From Ceratotherium simum simum (taxonomy: Eukaryota > Chordata > Mammalia > Perissodactyla > Rhinocerotidae): DNA of 64,000 nucleotides. The first letter of the stretch is position 1. Every line of letters begins with the position of its first letter. Below the pieces are notes generated by a model. The model saw only the letters and a list, made by a program, of their open reading frames with translations. It did not search any database and was not told the DNA's origin. Shown one piece after another: positions 34,843-46,500 of this stretch. The DNA lies in NCBI RefSeq assembly GCF_000283155.1, contig NW_004454166.1:17461352-17525351 (forward strand), given 5' to 3'. The translations under genes were made by a program, and so were the position numbers.

Positions 34843-36370
34843 AAGAAGAGACAAAGGCCCAAATTTCTGCCCTCTAAGAGCTCACGGTCTAGTGGGGAAG
34901 AGACGGTTTTAAAAAATGCCATCAACACAGTGTAATAGTTGCTATGGCCAAGCACTTGGGGCCTTGGGAGCAGAGTATGGGCATCCTAAGCCAGTTGGGA
35001 GAGGAGGAGGGGAAGGAGAGAAGGCTTCATGGAGGTGGTGACATTAGAGCTGACTCTCAATTAGACAGAAGAAGGAGGGCATTCCAGGTAGAGGAAAAAG
35101 CCTAGGCAAAGGTCCCAAGGCATGGAAGAAGTGCCATCTTTTCAGAGATTCCAAATAATTCAGAGTGACTAGAGTATGTGACATAATGGGATGGGGGAGG
35201 CTCATTCAAGGAGGGAGATTTGACAGCAGTGAAGTTGGACAAGTAGGCAAGGGCCAGATCATAAAGGATAAGGAGCTCGAGGACAAGGAGCTTGAATGTC
35301 ATCCTGAGGACTATGGGTTGCCACTGAAGTGTCCTGGGCTGGGAAGGGGCCGGGTCTGAGTTAGGTATAAATGTTGAGGCATAGACTAGAAGCAAGAATC
35401 CAGTTCGCTGGGGAAATGAACCAAGCCAAGAAGGAAAGTTGGTTCTAATGGGGCAAGCAACTCTTCAATCTTCTCTGGGAGGGTTCTGGAATAAGCTGGT
35501 GTTAGACCTCTTTGTGTGCATAAGCCTTTGCTGGAAAGAAGTGATGCTTTTGCTGATAGCCTGGAATCAGATTCAAGAGGCACAGAGGAAGCTCAACATC
35601 TCCATCTCCAACTCAGCCTTGGTCAGCCAGGGAAGCTGCAGCCCTGGTTCCTAGGGTTGCCCATACTGGGGAGGCAGAAGAGACGGGTGGCGAGAAGGTT
35701 GAGGTCTAACCAAGTAACCTCTGCATATAAGGCTGCAGAGAGGAACAAGGTATGGTTCCTGCATATAGTGCAGGATAAGAAAAGCACAAAAGATAAGATA
35801 AAAGTTAGCCTAAGCTTCGTGCTTTGTGATAAGAACAATACAATCAGAGTCAAAGAATTAGGAAAAGCATCAAGGGGCTGTTGGAAGCTGGCCCTAAAAG
35901 GCTGGATTACATTGCAATAGTAAGGGGGTGGGAGAGAGAATTAGACATTTCAGGCAATGGATGTGACTTTTCAGTTGAAAGAAGTATTCAGAAGTCAGCT
36001 TGGAAAAGGAAGTGGAGCCCAGTCTGGGGTTTTGTTCTCCAGGCAGTGGGGACTCACTGACAGCAGTGCTAGATAAGTGTTTTAGGAGGATAACTCTGGA
36101 AGCACATATGGATAGACTGGGAACCAAGGGACTAGCTAAGAGGCCGTTGCAACATTCAGGCTGAGTGGTGGCACTGGGGATGGAGAGGAGGGCTAGATTG
36201 CAGGGACACTATAAAGGCTGAGAGACCTGAGGCATTCAGGTATGGGGTACGGGTATGCTCTCTTACAGAGTCAGTTTGGGGAATTAGCCAGGAGCTCCTG
36301 GAATCCAAGGGCAGATTGTTGAGCCTTTAAACCATGGGACATCTGAACTAGCAGAGCCCCTAGAGGTCAT
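34843..36370 (-). repeat. L2 LINE fragments, reverse, with low-copy sequence between
   Basis: GAGGGCATTCCAGGTAGAGG, GGCAAGGGCCAGATCATAAA and AGGATAACTCTGGAAGCAC fit reverse L2. 35390-35890 is low-copy between them, with no recognised gene. Confidence 0.45.
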
Positions 36371-37565
36371 TGTGGGAGATTATATATGGCTGCAAATTCT
36401 TTGACACTCCTCTTATTGAGAGGCGGGAACTATGTCTCTCCTCCCCTTGAATCTGGGTGGCTCTGTGACTGCTTGACCAATGGCATATGGTGGAAGTTAC
36501 ACTGTGTCAGTTTCTGAACTCAGGTCTTGAGACACTGACAGCTTCTGCTTCTCATTTGCTGGAATGCTTACTCTTAGAACATAGCTGCCATATTGTGGGG
36601 GAGCACAAGCAGGCCCACGGAGAAGCCCATATGAAGACGTATCAAGAGCCTGGCCAACTGCCCCAGCTGAGTTCCCAGCTGACAGCCAGCACCAACCTAC
36701 CGACTATGTGAGTGAACCATCTTGGAAGTGGACCCCCAGCCTCAGTTGGGCTTCCCTAGCTGACACTGCCTGGAGCAGAGATAACCTGTGTAAGGGAGGA
36801 AGGCATATCCTCTACTCTCTCTGGGTCCTTTCTGGGTGGGCTATGAATTAAATTGACCTGAGACAGAATAACGGGAGAAAATCAAACAAAGCTTTATAAC
36901 ATGTATACATGGGAGAGACCCGGAAAAACTGGGTAACTCGACAAAATGGCAGAGGTTCTCATCTTAAATACTATCTTCAGCTGAAGACAAAGGACAATGT
37001 TGGGAGTCGGGGGAGTCAGCTATGGGAGATTACCAGAAAGCACAGTAAACAAGAGTATGCAGATTTAAGTCCTCGCCTTCCCCACCGATAAGAGTTTCCA
37101 GAGATAAGGTCATCCCCCGTTCTTCCCGGTACAGAGAGGAAGATACCTTTACAAATGGAGATTTCCCTTATAAATGTAAATGTCTCTTACAAAGGATAAC
37201 TTCTACTTTTACTTGGTTTTCAGAGCTTTGATAGAACGGGCTTAGCAAGGACCCCCCCAGTCTATCCATAGCCAGAGTTATCCATGGTGATGGCCTGTGC
37301 TGGGGACAGGCATCCTATCTTAAATGCTCTTAGGCAGTTAGTGGAGGGGGGAGGTCAAAGTTCCTTTCAGAGTCTTCTGAGCCTTTATTGTCTTCAGCTC
37401 AAAATAATCCACATACCACAGTGCATGTCTTGGGCAGCCTGCCCTGAACCCCATCACCTGTATCTGACGTCTTCCCAAACTGCAGATTCATGGGCAAAAT
37501 AAATGATTTCTGTTGTTTTAAGCTGCTAAATTTTCAAGTGGCCTGTCACAAGCAATAGATAAAGG
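36371..37565 (+). mobile_element. MLT1-type LTR interrupted by a younger solo LTR
   Basis: Left part: TATATGGCTGCAAATTCTTT, CCCCTTGAATCTGGGTGGCT, up to GAGCAGAGATAACCTG. Right part: CCAAACTGCAGATTCATGGG, TGTTGTTTTAAGCTGCTAA, to about CAAGCAATAGATAAAGG. The split falls at the solo LTR of 36789-37456. Confidence 0.65.
36789..37456 (-). mobile_element. solo LTR A of a dispersed ERV family (4-bp duplication)
   Basis: Begins TGTAAGGGAGGAAGG and ends GAACCCCATCA. CCTG occurs directly before (36785-36788) and directly after (37457-37460), so the insertion is TG...CA with a 4-bp duplication as in class I (gamma-like) ERVs. It aligns along its length with copy B at 42145. Sense is judged minus because an ATTAAA/TATAAA-type poly(A) region lies near the left end on that strand. 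No internal retroviral genes. Confidence 0.85.
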
Positions 37566-37579
37566 AAACAATCACTTAC

Positions 37580-37805
37580 TAGAAGGGTGGCAAACTATGT
37601 CTAGATGGCCAAATTTGGGCCATCGCCTGTTTTTGGAAATAAAATTTTATTGGAGCACAGCAATGCCCATTCGTTCAAGTATTGTCTTTGGCTGCTTTTG
37701 TGCTGCAATGGCAGAATTGAGTAGTTATAACAGAGACCATATGGCCCACAAGCCTAAAATATTTACTATCTGGCTCTTTACAGAGAAAGTTTGCCGACCC
37801 CTCAT
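37580..37805. mobile_element. hAT-type MITE with GTTTGCC/GGCAAAC termini
   Basis: Left end GGGTGGCAAACTATG and right end AGTTTGCCGACCCCTCATCT are inverted copies. The internal AAATAAAATTTTATTGGAGC and AAATATTTACTATCTGGC are typical of a common mammalian MITE. Confidence 0.75.
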
Positions 37806-37861
37806 CTAGTCATTAGAAAGAGGCCCAAGGAGAAGACGGCCTTGCTTAAAAGTTACATACA

Positions 37862-38118
37862 GGGGCCGGCCTGGTGGCTTAGTGGTTAAGTTCGCGTGTT
37901 CTGCTTTGGCGGGCCGGGGTTCACCAGTTCGGATCCTGGGCGTGGACCTACTCACCACTCATCAAGCCATGCTGAGGCAGCATCCCACAGAGAAGAGCTA
38001 CAACTCTACAACTATGATATGCAACTATGTACTGGAGCTTTGGGGAGAAAAAAGAAAAAAAACAGGAAGATTGGCAACAGATGTTAGCTCAAGGCCCATC
38101 TTCCTCAAAAAAAAAAAA
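37862..38118 (+). mobile_element. ERE SINE, long subtype
   Basis: Head GGGGCCGGCCTGGTGGCTTAG. The inner segment CAACTCTACAACTATGATAT marks the long subtype. An imperfect duplication (AAAAGTTACATACA against AGGGTTACACACA) flanks it. Confidence 0.92.
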
Positions 38119-38139
38119 AAAGGGTTACACACAAGTTAG

Positions 38140-41100
38140 GAACAGAATCAAAACAAAAACTCAGGATTCCCCAATCCCAGCTCTGTGCTATTTACATCGT
38201 TCTACTAAGATTTATTAAGCACCTACTGTATAGCAGGCCTTGAGCTGCTGGTGTCAAGATGATAGGGGTCACAGCTGCTCCCCAAAAGCACGTAACAAAT
38301 GGGGAAGACAGCCAGGAAAAGAAATAACCATCGAGAACAATCTATAGTAGAAATGAGCACAGTGCATGAAAAAAGGCAGAGCAGGCACTTTTCATCCCTG
38401 CTGTGGTGGCCAGAAGAGCTCCCAGCACCTGGCTCCCCTTCTTCTAAAAACAGCACCCTAACTCTCCCTTAAGAAGCCATCTCCATCCTGTCCATTCACG
38501 TAGTTTGAGAGGGGCTGACCTCACCTTCCAGCTCCAGCCTGGCTGCTGCCCTTTGTTCTGGGATGTCCACATGACACAAGCCTGCCAATGAGATTCCACC
38601 CCCATTCTTTTGCTGGATCTTCTAGGACAAAGAGGAATTCTTTCCCTGGAGCGGCTAAGCTGGTAGCCCATCAGCCTGGAGCCATTGGTAACCATCTCTA
38701 CCACCACACTGGGAGGGCTTGGCCAAGGCTGAAGCTCCCACAGAGGAAAACAGAACCAGGAGATGGAAAATGACTCTTTATGACATTGAATCAGAGATAA
38801 CTCTGGGCTCTTCCGTTATGTTAGTAAATTTCCTTTTTTCTTAAATCACTTAGATTGTCATTGTAACTAAACAATTCCAGCCAATATTGGTTTTTTCCTA
38901 GGCAACCACCACCCAGCCCATTTCTGAACCCTTCCCTTTCCCACTCCATCTCAGCAGCCTGCTATCTGCATCCACATCCTCCATCTAGGAATGCAAATTT
39001 CGGAAACCAATAGTGCCTCAGGCATGTCTGAGAGGAGCAGAGCCAAATTTGATAATGAATTCCTGCTCACTGCCTGAGCCATTCTGTGGTTATTCAAATT
39101 CCATTCAATGTTTCTCTCCAGTGATAATAAGTACACTGTTCTTGGTATTGTGTCTATCACCAGCTAAATGATAGTGATATTTCCACTCAGGATCTTCATA
39201 GATTTGTGGGTTTGGAAATGATGCCTCTCAGAGGAGTCTGGCAGCACAGCACAACAGATGTAGATGAGCCGAATGAGCTCGGAGCAGCTGGAAGCAGTAG
39301 ATCCGCCCTCGGAGGAGCTGCTGAGGTCTGGACCCCGTGGTTCTCAGAGATTCCTGGCTTCAGAAGGCTTTATCTTTCCCTTTGAAGTGGAGACTGCTTC
39401 CTGGAATTAGCATCTGCAATGTGGGCTGTGGGGCAGCTGGGCAAGGGCAGTTAGCAGCACGTTGGTTGGGCTCAGATCTTGGATGTCCAACACCTGGTGC
39501 TTCAGAATTTTCTGGAGAGCTTTCTGAAAGTCCAGGTTCCCGTCTCCATCCCCCACAGGATTCTGAGTCTCTGGCTTTAGGGTAAACAGTCCTGATATAT
39601 ACAAAGCTCTCTGATTCTAAAGGGCAGCCATGTTGGCGGACCATAGGTATGTGATGTTCAGAGGCCAAGGTCGTTCTCCTTCCTCTTCCTGGGGGCCTCT
39701 CCTCCCAGCCTCTAGGGCCCCTCACTGGAACCCTCTGCCTCCATGGCCTGCCCAGAGCTACCTTTGTGTGATCAGAGCCTGTTGGAAGCAATAATAAAAA
39801 TCACTGATCTAGTGCAACCCTGTAACTTACCGTTTAAAGAAACTAACCAAGAACCAGAGAGGCCAAATGAGTTTCCCAAGATCACACAGCAAGTCTAGGG
39901 CTTAAGCAGGGTGCAAACTGGGGAGGTTGAACAGTGAAAACTCCCTGGGCCCGGTCTCTCACCCTCTGAATTATGGGGGTGGGGTGCTATGCCCCAACTT
40001 GCTCACTCAGCCTCCCAAGGCCAACTCAGCAGCAGCCTTCTCTCCAACCTGAATAGTGGGAAGGAGCTGCCCACTGAGAGAGCAAGGGCTTCTCTCAGTT
40101 TTCCACCCCCATGCACAAGCTTTGAGCCATGCAGGGGCTGCTTGGAATTTAAAGGGTGGCTCACCTGGCTCTAGCATCTATAAGTACTCTTCCTTTTCTT
40201 CTCCAGGGTGGGGTGACTCTGGATGGTGGGTACCCTCTGCCTCCACTGCAGCTCCTTCCCTCTGCCCTTCCCCCAGCATTCCATATACCCCCATGGCCAC
40301 TCACTGGTCCAGTGTGTCTACTTGGATGAGTGATGCAGCCCACAGGCCATTGTTGTGGGGGGCATGGCAGTGAGTCAGTATGAGAGACTCTTTCCAGGCT
40401 GTGCTGGGAGACAGCATAATGACACCCTTTGAACTGGCCTCCTAAAAATAGAACGCATGGAGTCTGCAACCATGGGAGGAGAAGCCCTGGGAATCGGGTG
40501 CCCTGGGTGCTCAGCCCCGTTAGGTTACAATTCACCGTAGGATGCTGGCTCCTGGTTGCCCATGGGTAATTGCAGATCCCAGGCCATTTGAGGTGGGGAT
40601 TCCAAGTCTTTTAGGGGTTGCAGAACCTTTCAAGATGCAAAATAAACCAAGATGCAACATAAACAAACCTGCCTAAAATTCATATACACATTTATGCAAA
40701 ATGTCCCATACAGTTTCTGGGGTAACAGAACCCTCTGACCCTCAGTCATGGGCTCCTGGCAAAGAACTCCTGATTCACAGGCTCTATTTCTTCAATAAGT
40801 CTATGAAACACATTTCTTCCAAATTTCCCCCCTAACCCTCCATAAAAGAACCTTTTTTTTTTTTTTCATTTTGGTTGTCATTTATTCACAAAACATTTAT
40901 CAACTGCTATCCAGTTCCTTGTGGGAAAGTGCAGTATTCCTGGGAGAGGGAAGAGAGGGGGAGCCACCGTTTGCATGTCTGCAGGAAGGGTGCGGGCACC
41001 GGAGACGCGGACGCCCTGAGGACCTGACAAGCAAGGGCAAACAGACGGTCAAGGTTGACTGGCTTCAGAGCCCAACAGCCATTTTCCAACCCTGACCCCC

Positions 41101-42140
41101 TTCCCTGGGATGTTGTAAGAGCAAAAAGCCCTTCCTCAGCCCCCAGGTGAGTCACCACATGTCTAAGGCAGCCCTGGCAATCCCATCCTTCTATGAGAGT
41201 GTTTCTGGACAAAGAGACTGAAGGGGAAGTCTGCTTGGGGCCCTCAATTGCCAGAAAAAGACAGAGCCTCAGAAGGAGAAGGCTTTTTGCTCATGCCCCT
41301 TCTTTCTCCTTTGGAAGGTTGATATGAGGATTTATACCCCATGGGTATGGCCATCTTGTGACCTTGAGATGACAAGCGTGAAAATGAAGAAACTAATAGA
41401 TTAGGAAGGAGGAGCCAAAAGGTAGGAAGACTGGGCTCTGAGTGATCTCATTGGACCTCTGACCGGCCCTGGATCCTCAGGCTCCTAGTCTCCTTACTAA
41501 ATGAGGTAACAAGTGTCTGCTTTATTTAAGCCACTGTTGGATGGATTTTCCGTTACTCGTATCCAAAAACATTCCTAAGTGTTGCAAGTGAACAGTCCCA
41601 GGTCTCCAATAGGGTATGGACTCGGTCCCCTACCGGGGCTCAGAGACGGAAGTGATCTCTGGTAGCTGGAGGTGAAGAAGGGGATCAAGGAAGGCTTGAA
41701 GTAGGTGGTGGCCTTGAGCCAGGTCAAAAAAGATTGCCTCTTCTTTCCCTTTTACTGGATTAGACTGAAATCACCAGGGCCTAACATTAGGCAAGTCCTC
41801 AATAAATGTTTGTTGAATGAATATGCAAATTTATAGATGAATGAATGGGTAGTTCAATTTTTAATGCAGGACTCCAGAGCCCAGTGAAATCCCACTTGAT
41901 GTTTCTAGGAGGCCCTGGTGAGTCTCACATGTGTTTATGAGCAGAGGACTAATTAGCCTCAGCCCTCTTCCCTCAAGCAGCAGGTCCTGGTGGCAGACGT
42001 GTTCATTACGTCACTTGCCGTGATAGTGCATGCATGTCCTCCTCAACACATGCATGTCCCCACAAGTCTTACTGAGAAAAGATGCAGTTGATCCACAGCC
42101 TCCCCAAGAGATGTAAGAAGGGGCCTGAGAGAGGTGGAGG
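38140..42140. other. intergenic, mostly low-copy
   Basis: 38200-38330 is L2-3'-like (AAGCACCTACTGTATAGCAGG). 39785-39910 is reverse MIR. 41780-41850 is an L2 tail (TCCTCAATAAATGTTTGTTG). 40855-40866 is a T-run. No gene is recognised; two overlapping minus-strand frames around 39360-39791 are discussed under findings. Confidence 0.45.
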
Positions 42141-42144
42141 TTGT

Positions 42145-42795
42145 TGGCGTAGGGGAGGAAGACTATCCTCTACCCACTCTGGGTCCTTCTGGCTGGGCTA
42201 AAAATTAAATTGACATGAGACAGAATAACAGGAGAAAATCAAACAAAGCTTTATAACGTGTATACATGGGAGAGACCCAGGAAAACCGGGTAATTCAACA
42301 AAATGGCGGAGGTTCTCATCTTAAATACTATCTTTAGCTAAAGACAAAGGAGGATGTTGGGGGTGGGGAGAATCGGCTACGGGAGATTACCAGAAAAGCA
42401 CAGTAAACAAGAGTAAGGTTATTACGCAGATTTAAGTCCTCACCTTCCGCCTTAATAAGAGTTTCTAGAGATAAGGTCATCCCCCCTTCTTCCTGGTACA
42501 GAGAAGGAGATACCTTTACAAATGGAGATTTCTCTTATAAATGTAAATGTCTCCCACAAAGGATAACTTCTACTTTTACTTGGTTTTCAGAGCTTTGATA
42601 AGAATGGGCTTAGCAAGGACCCTCCCAGTCTATCCATACCCAGAGTTATCTATGGTGATGGCCTGTGGTGGGGACAGGCCTCCTATCTTAAATTCTTTTA
42701 GGCAGTTAGTGGGGAGGGAAGGTCAAAGTTTCTTTCAGAGAAAGTAATCAAGGTAAAGAGACATATTTTGAGGTGGCCAATTCTGATCCCCCACA
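42145..42795 (-). mobile_element. solo LTR B of the same ERV family (4-bp duplication)
   Basis: TGGCGTAGGGGAGGAAG to GATCCCCCACA, flanked by exact TTGT at 42141-42144 and 42796-42799. The best preserved copy; shares with A long matches such as ACAGGAGAAAATCAAACAAA and GAGCTTTGATA. Independent duplications show A and B are separate insertions. Confidence 0.88.
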
Positions 42796-42799
42796 TTGT

Positions 42800-43607
42800 C
42801 CTTGTGGATAATGCAGTGTTCAGGCAGGGAGGCCCCCTTTTCCCCTTCGCAAGGCCAAGACAATTGAAGGGCTCTGACTGGGGTGTCTGCAAGAAATAAC
42901 ACTGGCATTTTGTTCCCCAGTTGGATATCTGTTTAGCCAGCTGGTTTGCTAAACATCTCATCTACTACCTGAGCAGGGAAAAAGAAAATCGTTAAGAGAT
43001 GGCACAATGAGGGGTGATCAGGTAGAGAGAGTGCCAGAAATGCGAACTTGAGTTCCTACTTCCTTGGAGTTAAAGAAGATAGACTTCACGCATCCACATA
43101 AAACACACTGGGAATGGTGCCCAAGGAGGTGTGCAACATGGCGGCCCTGATGCATCGCAGGTGGGAGGGGGCAGGAGGCACGGGGCCCAGGATTACCACT
43201 TCTATTGTCAAGAGGGAAAGACAATATTCAGCCTGGCATCTGCCACTCAGATCTGTCCCAAACCACTTGTCTGGGTCTTTAGGTCTTCTAGAGGGGGCCA
43301 TAATTAAAACTTGAAAGGAGTGTCTCTGATTCTATGACACCAATTGAGTGTCCATCATTTCAATCTTATTCTGACACTAACTGCCCAGAGCTAGACTCCC
43401 CAGGTTTCAGGGCTCAGTCCCACAAGACTGCCCTCACTTCAGATGCCAGTCACAAACCCCATGTCCTCAAGCTACCCCCGCTTCTGTCTGACTTGGCTAC
43501 AAATGCGCCAGCTCCCACAAGCCCCCCACTTCTGGTTTGATAATTTCCTAGAATGACTCTATCGTTGCTTTGTTTCCTAAAAAACTCCTCAGGTCCCATT
43601 GCAAATT
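42800..43607. other. intergenic, no gene seen
   Basis: Low-copy sequence; only short open frames. Confidence 0.45.
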
Positions 43608-43736
43608 CAGTCAGTTCTGCTATAACGTGACATATGTGCTCCTAAAAATCACCATGCTATGTAAAATTATGCAATTACAAACCACAGGGCTGATGGGAAA
43701 AGTGGGCTTAGGGCACAACACTCAGTAACTTTGTCA

Positions 43737-43954
43737 GGGGCTGGCCCAGTGGCGTAGTGGTTAAATTCATGCCCTCCACTTTGGCGGCCCAGGGTTCACT
43801 GGTTCGGATCCCGGGCATGGTCCTATACACTGCTCATCAAGCCATGCTGTGGTAGCATCCCACATACAAAATAGAGGAAGATTGGCACAGATGTTAGCTC
43901 AGGGTCAAACTTCCTCACCAAAAAATAAGATAAAATAAAATAAAATAAAATAAA
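43737..43954 (+). mobile_element. ERE SINE with target-site duplication
   Basis: Forward ERE with an (AAAAT)n tail, between AACTTTGTCAG at 43726-43736 and its repeat ending at 43965. The 3' half is short. Confidence 0.93.
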
Positions 43955-44423
43955 AACTTTGTCAGTGACACATTAAAAAAAAGATAAGAACCTATTAAAA
44001 TGGTGTCACAGTCTTGCACATATTAAATGGTTAAGAAATATGTAAAGACCACAAGAAATATGGCATCTTACCATGAGAAAGACTTGAAGTTCGCTTGTGG
44101 AAGTGGAGGGAAGGGTTATAGCTCGTGAATTATGGTGAAGTGGTGGGAGGAGGGTTATCTGAAATCAGAGAGACAGCTGTGACACCAGATGGGGGTGGAT
44201 GTGGCTCACGGCACACACTGAGGCAGCTGGTAGATGTTTGAAGTGTGTGCCTGTGTGCGTTTTACGAATTCCTACTGACAACGTTGAATTTAAGTGGGGT
44301 CCTATATCCTGGGAAACAGCAGTGGTTCGAGAAATCCCCTCACCTTTTTGTGTTCCAGAAACAGCTGACCGCAAAGAACCATACTTCCCATGTGACTCAG
44401 TTAAGACTCATGGATGACCCTCT

Positions 44424-44895
44424 TGTTAACCCATGATAAGGCCAGACACAGACTCCAAATTCCCATTCTTCACCTCATAAATGTTTGCTGAATTGTTTTG
44501 TCCTACTGATCAATCGGAACAAAATGCTTGTTAGCCGAACTTTGGTTTCAGGCTCTCTCCTTCCACTAGGACCCTGAGCTCTGGGCCACCATCGACCTGA
44601 GCCAGCAGACAGCCCCTCCTTAAAGCTCCTCCTGAGAGTAGGTGACATTCTCTGAGCTACTCTGTCTGATCATACCAGCCTTTCACCCTTCTTTCCACAC
44701 CTGGTTCCTTCTGGCCTTGATTACTTCTCTCCAAAAACGAAAAACCTTTTTGCCTCCCCCCTTGAGAGGCCTGCAGATCTCATCGTGGCAAGTTGTCCCT
44801 ATTGCAATGGTCCCTTCCCCCCTCCCCTCCTTCCAATAAACCTTTCAAATAAAGTCTCTCCTTGCCTCAGTCCGGATTTGTTTTTTTATTTGACA
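44424..44895 (+). mobile_element. solo LTR, probable class I ERV
   Basis: TGTTAACCCATGATAAGG to TTATTTGACA, with two poly(A) signals near the 3' end (CCAATAAACC, CAAATAAAG) followed by the GTCTCTCCTTGCCTCAGT type of R/U5. Flanks CTCT and CTAT are a 4-bp duplication with one change. No internal region. Confidence 0.65.
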
Positions 44896-45054
44896 CTATG
44901 CAGTCAGTTTAGGTGTGTGGAGTTTTCTGCTTTCACCTAGTGTATCTTGCAGATGAAATAAAAATTTGCATTATGCTCAGATTGTTCTCCAGTATATCAA
45001 TGGCACTGGAGCAAATTCACATTTTCAAAACAAGCGTTGAAGCAGGACTGACTG

Positions 45055-46500
45055 TAGATGTCTGGCCCAGACTCTCTGAATCTTAGCAGCGGACACAGCT
45101 TATTCTCATGCCAGGGGCCCAGTCACGTGACAGTTCTTTTAAACTTATGGAAAGAGAGATGCTGGATTAGTATTTTGGTGATACTTTGGATTCTTTGCAG
45201 AAATCCACGACATTTCTATCATCTCCCATCCTTATCTTTATCTTCAAGTAAAGCCTTTCTTCACAGGGCTTCTTTCTAGAATAGACCTCACTTTCATATA
45301 AATCATAGAATTTCAAGATAAGAAGGAATTTAAAAATCACTTAGTCCAATGCCTTTATCTTCCAAAGAAGGAAAATGATGTTGCTGATGGTAAGCTCCTC
45401 AGGGCAGGTCCTGGGCCAGATTCACATCTGAGACCCTCGTGCTTAGCTCAGGACCTGCTATGATCAGGTACTCGGGAGGAATCGAAATGAATTCCAACCC
45501 CAAAGGGAAGGTGGGGTGAAAGGCAGCAAGGCAGGGGGGTTGGCTTGGTGGTCTCTTGAATTACTCCAACTGGCCAAAGGCTACTCTTCCTTCCAAAGCC
45601 AACCAACAATTGTTCTCAGTCCCACCCTCTAGATGTTTCCTAAACTACCGAAAATATAGAGGCACCTTTGGGCTCAGGTAAGACTGAATTGAACCTTTTC
45701 TATTTTTTCTGTCTGTTTTTGCCCGTATCACAGTAGATGAGGTGGATTATAAATGGTCAAACTACATACTCTAAAATGTGACTCCTCTGGGTGTTCTCAA
45801 TCTGTCCAAGACACAGACAAGCACAGCAGGGAAAAATGAAAATATCTCAGCTTCATCAGAGGAAATTTATGAGCCTGCCTCGGGTCGCCATGGCGACCAA
45901 AAGACAGGAACTATTTGTAGATGCAGTACCTATAGAAGATCTCAGGTAAGGGATGGAGCTGCGATTATTGATGACAAACTGTGTACCAGGTTGCTTAGCA
46001 CACATTACTTTATTTAATCCTCACACATCTCTGTGAGATGGTTGGAATTATCCCATTTAGAACTGAGAACACGGAGGCTCAGAGGCACTAAGCCATTTGC
46101 TGAAGACCACATAGAACTGATCTGAACTCAAGTCTGTCTGAACCTGAAGCCTCTGTGAGCTGGACTTCTTAAGATTGTGAGGATTGCCATGATTAGGTTG
46201 ACTCAGGTGGTGGAATTTGTTATAAAACTGCACAGAGACATACGCATGCCCAGGAAAGCACATCAGTGAGGGTGGCCGAGCCGCCACCAGTCTCCCTCAG
46301 GATGCCACAGGCCGCCATTCACAGGATCCAGCTCATCTGTTGCTGTTTTCTTTTTCCTCCTTTAGTTTCTTCCTTCTGTGCTCCCTGAGAAAAAGAACGA
46401 GGTTGCTTTGCTTAACCGTAATCACGTACAGAGTGGAGTTCTGGCCAACCATGGGTGGCTGTCTCGGATCAAGGCTCAATCCTTGTCTAATCAGTTGAGC
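45055..46500. other. intergenic with a reverse MIR
   Basis: 45970-46160 is a reverse MIR (AACTGAGAACACGGAGGCTC). 45290-45480 is decayed L2/MIR-like. An RFX-type palindrome at 45884 lies in otherwise unremarkable sequence. Confidence 0.45.
45884..45897. promoter_or_regulatory. 14-bp palindrome GTCGCCATGGCGAC (RFX X-box type)
   Basis: A perfect inverted repeat matching the RFX dimer consensus GTYRCC-AT-GGYRAC, with two CpGs, in CpG-poor intergenic DNA. Function is inferred from the motif. Confidence 0.5.

Larger units (their letters stand above)
43608..45054. mobile_element. DNA transposon relic with TIRs, hosting an ERE and an LTR
   Basis: CAGTCAGTTCTGCTATAACG at the left and, on the reverse strand, CAGTCAGTCCTGCTTCAACG at the right match at 17 of 20 positions. 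After removing the ERE (43737-43954) and LTR (44424-44895) with their duplications, about 740 bp of AT-rich non-coding element remains. It resembles a Tigger-like MITE; TA flanks are only partly kept. Confidence 0.65.

Noticed and set aside
36789..42795. Solo LTRs A and B as the two LTRs of one provirus
   Set aside because: They have different, individually perfect 4-bp duplications (CCTG and TTGT), and there is no retroviral internal sequence between them.
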